Shown: positions 57,884 to 64,000 of the stretch, piece by piece
How the letters are laid out: each line of letters starts with the position of its first letter
How positions within the stretch are numbered: position 1 is the first letter of the stretch
Assembly: GCA_024278985.1 (NCBI GenBank)
Contig: JAJRSC010000015.1
Span: 1-64,000, forward strand
Source: an archaeon
GTDB taxonomy: Archaea; AGJL01; Methanococci; Methanococcales; Methanocaldococcaceae
Length of the DNA stretch: 64,000 nt
Reading direction: 5' to 3'
Made by a program: the position numbers and the translations under genes
The notes under the pieces: generated by a model
The model's input: only the letters and a program-made list of their open reading frames with translations
Databases searched by the model: none
Told to the model about the DNA's origin: nothing

Positions 57884-58350
57884 TTTATATTCACCCCTAC
57901 TCTTCTTAAGGCAGTTATTAATTCTTCTCTAACTTTTTCCTCAATATTCCTTTTATCTAAAGCAGAAGAAACTGATAAAGATGCCGATAATATCCTTCCT
58001 TTTTTGTCCAATATTACCAACATAGCTCCAGAACCTGGAACTCCTAACCTTCCTCTACTTATATAAATATCAGCATCTTCAGTATCAACTGCTATTAACC
58101 CCTTATATACTGCTGGCATTCTTGTTAAATCTGCCAACTCTGTATTTATATCAATCATTTTTATATCTGCCTTACATATCTTTTCCATAATAGATTTTAT
58201 TACATTAAATTTTTTTTGGTTATTAGTTGATACAACTATTTTTTTAGCATTTAAAATAGTATTTTTAATTCTTTCTACCTCTTCAATTTTGTCTCCTTTC
58301 CTTTTTTTAAATAATGACTCTAAATATGCATTTTTTATTATATCTTCCAT
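57880..58350 (-). CDS. hcgB: HcgB, FeGP-cofactor guanylyltransferase
   Basis: 156 residues of the DUF3236 family: VSTNNQKKFNVIKSIMEKI, NTELADLTRMPAVYKGLIAVDT and SRGRLGVPGSGAMLVILD. HcgB couples GMP to the pyridinol. Resembles MJ0488. Overlaps the UPF0282 gene by 13 bases and hcgC by 4. Confidence 0.9.
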   Translation of the reverse strand: MEDIIKNAYLESLFKKRKGDKIEEVERIKNTILNAKKIVVSTNNQKKFNVIKSIMEKICKADIKMIDINTELADLTRMPAVYKGLIAVDTEDADIYISRGRLGVPGSGAMLVILDKKGRILSASLSVSSALDKRNIEEKVREELITALRRVGVNIK

Positions 58351-59207
58351 AATTTTCCAGCCTTAATTTCTTTTCTATATGCCTCCAATAATAAGTTTTC
58401 TTTACCAAGGTATTCAGCAACTGTTTTAAAATCAATATCAATTTTTTTTCTAAAATTTTTATCTCTTAAAAGATGATGGTCTATAATAATTTCTGTATCA
58501 ATGTTTGATATAATTTCTTTTAATGCCTCATTAGTTTTTTGTAAGTTCTTCTTTCCATATCTGAACATTAAATATGTTGGAGGTCCTCCAAGAAAAATAA
58601 GATTTGGCTTTTCTTTTAAAATAAATTCTTTTATTTCATCATATAATATTCCCTGTATATCTGAGGTATGTAAAAATTTAAAATCTTTATCTTTAACAAG
58701 AGTCATAACAACATATCCAAGTTTATCATCTTTACCATGAGGAATAGGATTAGAAAATTTTAAAATAGTATTATCAAATTTAAACTCCCTACCATCAGAG
58801 TATTCTATTTTTTTTGCCAAAGTTTTTACATTTTTTAAAAACTCAGATGCCCTCTTTTTTTGACTTTCATTTATATATTTAGAAGGATGTTTAATAAGTA
58901 AAATTTTATCCTTATATAGGTCTTTTGCATAATCTTTAGACTCTAAATATATATCATCAAAAAATGGAGTATAGTGGTAATAATGATAATGTGAAATTAT
59001 AACAACATCAGAAATTTTACAATATTTATTAATTATATCTCTCAGTTCTCTTAAAGTTTTAAATTCTATCTCTGTAGGTTCTAATTTATATCTATCTGGA
59101 GCTATAGCAATCCCTGGGTCTATCATAATCTTTAAATTATCTGTCTCTACATATGTAGCCATAGACCTAACTCCTAAACTTTCAGATGCCAATGGTAAAA
59201 CTTTCAT
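58338..59207 (-). CDS. UPF0282 metallo-beta-lactamase-like protein with altered metal motif
   Basis: 289 residues from MKVLPLASESLGVRSMATYV. Family blocks: DPGIAIAPDRYKLEP, GGPPTYLMFRYGKKNL and IDHHLLRDKNF. The metal motif expected as HxHxDH reads HYHYYHYTP, so the Asp is a Tyr (TAC at 58977-58979; GAC would be normal). ATG 59207 follows GGAGAGG. First gene of the nine-gene minus operon with hcgBC. Resembles MJ1629. Confidence 0.87.
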   Translation of the reverse strand: MKVLPLASESLGVRSMATYVETDNLKIMIDPGIAIAPDRYKLEPTEIEFKTLRELRDIINKYCKISDVVIISHYHYYHYTPFFDDIYLESKDYAKDLYKDKILLIKHPSKYINESQKKRASEFLKNVKTLAKKIEYSDGREFKFDNTILKFSNPIPHGKDDKLGYVVMTLVKDKDFKFLHTSDIQGILYDEIKEFILKEKPNLIFLGGPPTYLMFRYGKKNLQKTNEALKEIISNIDTEIIIDHHLLRDKNFRKKIDIDFKTVAEYLGKENLLLEAYRKEIKAGKLWKI

Positions 59208-59327
59208 ATATATCCTCTCCAATATTATAAGTGTTTGTAATAGTTCCTAATAATGAGATTATATAAAATAAAATATAAAAAATAAAAATTAACTATTTAA
59301 TTAAAAAAATATTAAAAGTGAAGATTA

Positions 59328-60056
59328 ATGAAGTTTGATTTACATGTTCATACAATTGTAAGTAAATGTTCCCTAAATCCTATTTGGCTTTTAAGGAAGT
59401 TGTGTAGGAAATATAATATAGTTCCTGCTATATGTGACCATAATAAATTGACGAAATTGGATTTTGCAATTCCAGGAGAGGAAATAGCAACCAATAGAGG
59501 AGAGTTTATTGGGTTATTTTTAAATGAAGAAATACCAAAAGGTTTGGATATTTATGAAGCAATTGATAGGGTGAAGGAACAGGATGGTTTAATTCTTATT
59601 CCTCATCCATTTGACCATCTAAGGAGTAGAAGTTTAATAAATTTCAATGTTCTTGAAGAGAAGGAATTTATAAAGAAGGTTGATATTGTTGAAGTGTTTA
59701 ACAGCAGATGTAGAGATTTAAAACCAAATATATTAGCTTTAGAGTATGCTAAAAAGTATAATTTTCCTGTCTCTTTTGGAAGTGATTGCCATTTTTATTG
59801 GGAGTTAAATAAAGCATATATAAAACTTAATTTTGATGATTTTGATAATCCAAAGCTATTTTTAAAAGAATTAGAAAAGATATCTCCTGAAATCTATAAT
59901 TATAATAAAAATTTATATAAAAATCCTTGGAAAACAGAACATTATTTTGGTATATTAGGAAATTCTAAAAATATTGAACTTTATAGTAAGGTATTAAAAA
60001 AAATTAGAAATCTATTTAATTTCAATTTTAAAAATCCTAATATAATAGGTAGGTGA
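59328..60056 (+). CDS. PHP-domain phosphoesterase
   Basis: 242 residues. FDLHVHTIVSKCS, ICDHNK, PGEEI, IPHPFDHLR and GSDCHFY are the metal-binding motifs of the PHP fold, as in histidinol phosphatase and related archaeal enzymes. Substrate unknown. It is followed directly by aspB. Ribosome binding site is weak (GTGAAGATTA). Confidence 0.86.
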   Translation: MKFDLHVHTIVSKCSLNPIWLLRKLCRKYNIVPAICDHNKLTKLDFAIPGEEIATNRGEFIGLFLNEEIPKGLDIYEAIDRVKEQDGLILIPHPFDHLRSRSLINFNVLEEKEFIKKVDIVEVFNSRCRDLKPNILALEYAKKYNFPVSFGSDCHFYWELNKAYIKLNFDDFDNPKLFLKELEKISPEIYNYNKNLYKNPWKTEHYFGILGNSKNIELYSKVLKKIRNLFNFNFKNPNIIGR

Positions 60057-60064
60057 TTAAAATA

Positions 60065-61192
60065 TTGGCAAATAGAGTAAAAAATATAAAACCATCTATG
60101 ATTAGAGAGATTTTTAATTTATCTAATGAAAAATCCATAAACTTGGGTATTGGAGAGCCAGATTTTCCTACTCCTAAACATATAGTAGATGCTGCTAAAA
60201 ATGCTTTAGATGCTGGAAAGACACATTACTCCCATAATAAGGGAATCCCTGAGTTAAGAGAAGCAATATCTCAAAAGTTAAAAGAAGATTACAATATAGA
60301 TACTGATATGGAAAATATAATGATAACTGCAGGAGCTTCAGAGGGTTTAATGTTGTTAATATTATCATTAATTGATAAAGGAGATGAGGCAATAATATTT
60401 AATCCTTCATTTGTTTCATACAGGGCATTAATTGAATTAGCTGAAGGAAAGATAAAGGAAATAAATTTAGATGAAAATTTTGATGTAGATTTAGAAAAAA
60501 TTAAAGAGTCTATAACCAAAAAAACAAAAATAATAATCTTTAATTCTCCTGCAAATCCAACAGGAAAGGTTTATAACAAGGAGTTTATAAAAGGACTATG
60601 TGAAATAGCTGAGGATTATAATATAATTATATTGTCTGATGAGGTTTATGATAAAATCATTTATGATGAAAAAAAACATTACTCTCCTCTTCAATTCACT
60701 GATAATGCAGTATTAATAAATAGTTTTTCAAAAACCTATGCCATGACTGGCTGGAGAGTTGGATATTTATGTGTCTCTGAATCTTTAGATAAAGAACTAA
60801 ATTTAATAGATAGCATGATTAAAATACATCAATATAGTTTTGCATGTGTTACTACATTCTCTCAATATGGTGCATTAAAAGCTATAACATCATCACAAAA
60901 TTGTGTCAAGGAAATGGTAAGAGAGTTTAAAAGAAGGAGAGATTTAATATATAATGGTTTAAAAAAGATATTTAAAGTTAATAAGCCTGATGGAACTTTT
61001 TATATTTTTCCAGATGTTTCTGATTATGGAGATGGAAAAGAAATCTCTAAAAAAATTATAGAAAATGGAGTTTTATGTGTCCCAGGAGAAGCATTTGGAA
61101 GTAATGGAAAAAAATATATTAGATTTAGTTATGCAGCAAAATATGAAGATATTAAAAAAGCTTTGGAAATTATAGAAAATATATTTCAATAA
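60065..61192 (+). CDS. aspB: Class I aspartate-type aminotransferase
   Basis: About 376 residues, resembling MJ0001. NLGIGEPDFPTPKHIVDAAK, NSPANPTGKVY, ILSDEVYDKIIYD and the PLP Lys in NSFSKTYAMTGWR. It transaminates aspartate or related acids. The 5' end has no ATG: GGTGA (60052-60056) is followed after 5 bases by ATA (60062) and after 8 by TTG (60065); GTG 60053 is part of the binding site. TTG is the only usual codon at a usual distance, so I use it, but ATA fits the spacing of other genes better. Convergent overlap with the pilin-like gene by 7 bases. Confidence 0.88.
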   Translation: MANRVKNIKPSMIREIFNLSNEKSINLGIGEPDFPTPKHIVDAAKNALDAGKTHYSHNKGIPELREAISQKLKEDYNIDTDMENIMITAGASEGLMLLILSLIDKGDEAIIFNPSFVSYRALIELAEGKIKEINLDENFDVDLEKIKESITKKTKIIIFNSPANPTGKVYNKEFIKGLCEIAEDYNIIILSDEVYDKIIYDEKKHYSPLQFTDNAVLINSFSKTYAMTGWRVGYLCVSESLDKELNLIDSMIKIHQYSFACVTTFSQYGALKAITSSQNCVKEMVREFKRRRDLIYNGLKKIFKVNKPDGTFYIFPDVSDYGDGKEISKKIIENGVLCVPGEAFGSNGKKYIRFSYAAKYEDIKKALEIIENIFQ

Positions 61193-61590
61193 TAAAACTT
61201 TATATTTACTTTTTTAGAGAGTGTTAAAGTGTTGTATGTTATAACTATAGTATCAGTATAATTTGTAGGGTTATCATCTATTTTTATCCCATCTTTATAA
61301 GGTGTTAGTTTAATGATACTATTATTAATAACATTATACTCCCTATTTCCAATAAGAATATTATAATTTATTGTTCCTATCTTAGGCATTTTAAAATATA
61401 TTACTTCATTATTTGAATATGCCAATAAAGCAGAGTCTTCTAAATTGTCTAAAACATCACTTAATCTATCAGATTTTAATCCTACAAGTTCCTGAGATGT
61501 ATTAAAGAATATTGTATATGATAAATATAATGAAACTAATATTAATAATAAAAATGCCAAAACGGCATCTATAGCAATTTGTCCTCTCAT
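61186..61590 (-). CDS. Type IV pilin-like protein
   Basis: 134 residues. MRGQIAIDAVLAFLLLILVS resembles the class III signal, but the QxSLE core is QIAIDA, so Glu is replaced by Asp, one position later. Hydrophobic helix then beta-type globular part. Possibly cut by EppA. It lies 2 bases after the TatD gene in the same operon, away from the main pilus cluster. Confidence 0.7.
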   Translation of the reverse strand: MRGQIAIDAVLAFLLLILVSLYLSYTIFFNTSQELVGLKSDRLSDVLDNLEDSALLAYSNNEVIYFKMPKIGTINYNILIGNREYNVINNSIIKLTPYKDGIKIDDNPTNYTDTIVITYNTLTLSKKVNIKFYY

Positions 61591-61592
61591 AA

Positions 61593-62351
61593 CTATATAC
61601 CAAATAAACTTTTTGCATTTTGATAGGATATTTTACTTATTATCTCACTATTAATATTTTCAAGTTTCAATCTTAAAACAGTTCTTGGAACTGCTAAAAC
61701 ATCTGAAAAATTGGAAGATGTATCACTATTTAATAAAATTCTATCTGAAAAATCTATATTATCCTTAATAATCTCAACTGCTTCAGAGTGTGTTAATTTT
61801 CCAGGTTGTACTGTTAAACCAGCATAGTAGTTATTATCTAAGACATCCTTAATAATTGATTTATTACAATGGTCTATAATTATTGGTATATTTATATCTA
61901 ATGTTGAGAGTTCATCCAATATAATTTTAGTTATCTCCTCTTTATTTTTTCTTGGAGTATGAACAATTGCAGGATATTTTAAAGTATTTGAAAGTTCAAC
62001 CTGCTTAATAAATACATCCCTCTCTAATTTATCTCCTTTTTCTAATCCTATCTCTCCAATTGCCACAACTCTATCATTATCAACAACATATTTTTTTATA
62101 AAGTTTAATGCTCTATCTATATCTGGAGGTATAGCCCTTGGATGTAGTCCTATTCCAATATAAACATTTAAACCAAGTTTTTTAGCCCTATTAATTTCAC
62201 TAAAAACTTTTTCTATATGTGTTTCCCAAACTTCATTTGTTTTCATTGGAAATGGGTCATGTGCAAGGGTAATAACACCCTTTAAAGTTAGAGCCATTAA
62301 TTCCAAATCTTCCATACCTCTACAATCAATATGTGTATGAGTATCTATCAT
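61593..62351 (-). CDS. TatD-like metal-dependent hydrolase
   Basis: 252 residues. [45 protein letters not shown] and LNSDTSSN follow the TatD/amidohydrolase ligand order. Likely DNase or hydrolase on an unknown substrate. Start overlaps the nitroreductase stop by 4 bases. Confidence 0.85.
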   Translation of the reverse strand: MIDTHTHIDCRGMEDLELMALTLKGVITLAHDPFPMKTNEVWETHIEKVFSEINRAKKLGLNVYIGIGLHPRAIPPDIDRALNFIKKYVVDNDRVVAIGEIGLEKGDKLERDVFIKQVELSNTLKYPAIVHTPRKNKEEITKIILDELSTLDINIPIIIDHCNKSIIKDVLDNNYYAGLTVQPGKLTHSEAVEIIKDNIDFSDRILLNSDTSSNFSDVLAVPRTVLRLKLENINSEIISKISYQNAKSLFGI

Positions 62352-62935
62352 TTTTCCACCTTTCTACCAACAGGCATTAATAATAAAGGTTCTTCTTTAA
62401 TATTTAAAATTCTTTTAATTTCATCATCATAAAATGCTCCAACTGAGACAGTTCCTAAGTTTAAAGCAGTTGCCATTAAATAAACATTCTGAGCAACATG
62501 ACCAACCTCCATATGGACATATCTAAATCCTCTTTCTCCATATACAGATATAGTTCTATAATAATCAGCTGCAATAATTAGAGTTATTGGGGCAACTGCA
62601 ATAAACATTTGATTTAGTGAAGCTATTGCCAATTCTCTACTATATTCATTATCATCTATCATTTCAATTGAATGCTCTTCAGGAATATAATGATATAAAC
62701 CCTCCTCTAAACCTAAAACATCTCTAATATTTATATATATCTCCAATGGATAAGTAGCTCCTGCTGAAGGGACAGTTTTAAAACCCCTATCATCAGTTAC
62801 TCCATAAGCAGCAAATAAAATATGAGATAGTTCTTTAATAGTTAGTGGCTCTCCTAAGTACTCTCTTATAGACCTTCTTTTTAATAATAGTTCTTCAAAA
62901 TTTGTTAGTATTGGTTCAGGTAATTCCAATTTCAT
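62348..62935 (-). CDS. SagB-type nitroreductase-like flavoprotein (MJ1384-like)
   Basis: 195 residues. [40 protein letters not shown] and [27 protein letters not shown] are SagB-type hallmarks, an FMN-binding fold used in oxidation of azolines or other NAD(P)H-dependent reductions. No peptide substrate or cyclodehydratase gene is adjacent. ATG 62935 follows GGAGAT; ATG 62947 would add four residues. Confidence 0.85.
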   Translation of the reverse strand: MKLELPEPILTNFEELLLKRRSIREYLGEPLTIKELSHILFAAYGVTDDRGFKTVPSAGATYPLEIYINIRDVLGLEEGLYHYIPEEHSIEMIDDNEYSRELAIASLNQMFIAVAPITLIIAADYYRTISVYGERGFRYVHMEVGHVAQNVYLMATALNLGTVSVGAFYDDEIKRILNIKEEPLLLMPVGRKVEK

Positions 62936-63079
62936 AACAATCTCCAAAATTTACATTATAACATTAAATATAATTTAATTCAAACATAATATATTATATT
63001 TATGGTATGCTTATGTTTTAGTTAATATTGACTATAAATAAAGAATTATTAATAAAAAGAAATAAAAAGTGAGAATAAT

Positions 63080-63817
63080 ATGAAAGCACTTTTTATTTAT
63101 CATAAAGGAAATTATAGGATGGAGAAATTTTATAATCATCTTATAAATAGCCCAGAATTTTGTAAGATATGTAAAGATTGTTATAATTGTAGAGGAGATT
63201 GGAGTTATAAGGATTTTGTTAAAAAAGTTGAAATAAATTCTATTTATGAGGAGTTTATTGATGACCCAACTGAATATATTCCTAAACTTCCAGATGGGGA
63301 TGTATGCATTGCTCAATTACATGAAGATTTATTATATGAACTGCCAGAAATATTAAAAGATTACAATTATAAGGCCTTAATAGTCCCTTCTGAAGAACCA
63401 AAAGATTTATCTCCTGGAATGAGAAAAAAATTAAAAGAATTGTGTAATAAATATAGTATTGAGTTTGCAAATCCTAAACCCTTCTGTTCTTTAAGAAAAG
63501 GTAATTATGAAACAATAAATAAATTTATAGATTTTTTTAAAATAGGATATCCTGAATTTGAGATTATTGTTGAGAATGATACAATTAAAGATATTAAGGT
63601 TATTATATCCACTCCCTGTGGGGAAAGTTATTATATTGCCAAGAGATTGAAAGGTTTAAAAATAAATAATTTAGATAAAATTAAGGAGGAAATAGCTAAT
63701 TCTCATCATAATTATCCATGCTTAGCAAGTATGGAAATAGATAAAGAACTTTATGACTCAATACTTCATAAAGCAGGTTATATTGCTTACTCTTCAATAT
63801 TAGATAAGATTATTTAA
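63080..63817 (+). CDS. DUF166 protein
   Basis: 245 residues. A Cys-rich block FCKICKDCYNCRGDW near residue 30, then PSEEPKDLSPGMRKKLKELC, PFCSLRKGN and a C-terminal TPCGESYYIAKRL and NSHHNYPCLASM. This is the DUF166 family, once annotated as thymidylate synthase in methanogens; the activity is not certain. The Cys/His set may bind a cluster. GTGAG precedes the ATG. Confidence 0.82.
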   Translation: MKALFIYHKGNYRMEKFYNHLINSPEFCKICKDCYNCRGDWSYKDFVKKVEINSIYEEFIDDPTEYIPKLPDGDVCIAQLHEDLLYELPEILKDYNYKALIVPSEEPKDLSPGMRKKLKELCNKYSIEFANPKPFCSLRKGNYETINKFIDFFKIGYPEFEIIVENDTIKDIKVIISTPCGESYYIAKRLKGLKINNLDKIKEEIANSHHNYPCLASMEIDKELYDSILHKAGYIAYSSILDKII

Positions 63818-63910
63818 ACAAAATTATTTTATACTATTTTATTTTATATTTATTGTTCAACAATAATAAAAAATCTTTTTTAAATATATAAAAATGAGTG
63901 AGGTTTAAAA

Positions 63911-64000
63911 ATGACATTACCAAAAACAACGATTAAAAGAATTATGAAACAGTACACAAATTTAAATATATCTCAAGAAGCTGTAGATGAAATCTGTAAA
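63911..64000 (+). CDS. Archaeal histone, 5' part
   Basis: Thirty codons before the window ends: MTLPKTTIKRIMKQYTNLN and ISQEAVDEICK. This matches the first helix and start of the second in the histone fold and resembles MJ1258, a longer histone variant. The rest is outside the window. GTGAGG lies 12 bases before the ATG. Confidence 0.85.
   Translation, partial: MTLPKTTIKRIMKQYTNLNISQEAVDEICK

Noticed and set aside
62348-62935. SagB-type nitroreductase as part of a thiazole/oxazole peptide cluster
   Set aside because: No cyclodehydratase or precursor peptide lies near it, and it is 13 kb from the peptide island. The gene is conserved in methanogens on its own.

Overview
The window is a chromosomal segment of a hydrogenotrophic methanogen of the order Methanococcales, most like Methanocaldococcus or a close relative. 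The evidence is the very low GC content, GGTGA-type ribosome binding sites, class III (QxSLEF) pilin signals, a group II thermosome, an archaeal histone, archaeal ribosomal proteins, methanopterin synthesis (MptD), FeGP-cofactor synthesis (HcgB, HcgC), 2-oxoglutarate synthase (KorDAB), and runs of genes in M. jannaschii order (nucleoside kinase-nadA-mptD-...-hisF like MJ0406-MJ0411; nrdD plus pilus genes like MJ0832-MJ0835; rpoF-L21e-Pus10 like MJ0039-MJ0041). Locus correspondences are from memory, not from a search.

Layout. 1-7.6 kb: tungsten AOR-family enzyme, HAD phosphatase, methyltransferase, a large secreted protein. 7.96 kb: tRNA-Ser(GCT). 8.1-12 kb: thioredoxin, MIP18 protein, V4R protein, class III ribonucleotide reductase. 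12-19.2 kb: a long minus-strand operon from asnB to a type IV pilus (epd-like) module with its prepilin peptidase. 19.2-24.2 kb: RNA methyltransferase, leuD, FdhD and the thermosome. 24.3-27.7 kb: ndk, TraB, truD. 27.7-36 kb: a plus-strand run with nucleoside kinase, nadA, mptD, hisF, cbiT and a NifH/CfbC-like ATPase. 36-43 kb: membrane proteins, an HTH-CBS regulator, cbiE, a PhoU-like regulator, trmY, a SelA-like protein, hypB. 43-45.2 kb: korDAB. 49.6-64 kb: guaB, PCNA, a nine-gene minus operon (UPF0282 to shikimate kinase, including hcgBC and RNA polymerase/ribosome genes), aspB, TatD, nitroreductase, DUF166 and a histone cut by the window end.

The region 45.4-49.4 kb is unlike the rest. 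It holds three related small Gly/Ala-rich hydrophobic peptide genes. Two carry a nearly identical 226-230 bp upstream unit with a GC-rich structured leader whose last hairpin hides the ribosome binding site. Around them lie four small membrane proteins, a SpoIIM/DUF95 membrane protein, an intact HicBA-type toxin-antitoxin pair and a relict toxin-antitoxin pair. Conserved leaders with divergent cores, immunity-sized membrane partners and a DUF95 protein together suggest an archaeal bacteriocin-like (possibly circular-peptide) system. This is inference.

A second window-wide theme is single-base damage in genes that should be intact: in-frame TAA or TGA codons (56-586, 12388-13506, thermosome, TraB), one-base losses in A-rich runs (thermosome, nadA, hisF), missing canonical start codons (eppA, the NifH-like gene, possibly aspB) and one lost catalytic Asp (UPF0282). 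Because several of these genes are expected to be essential, sequence error is the simplest explanation, but raw reads are needed to decide.
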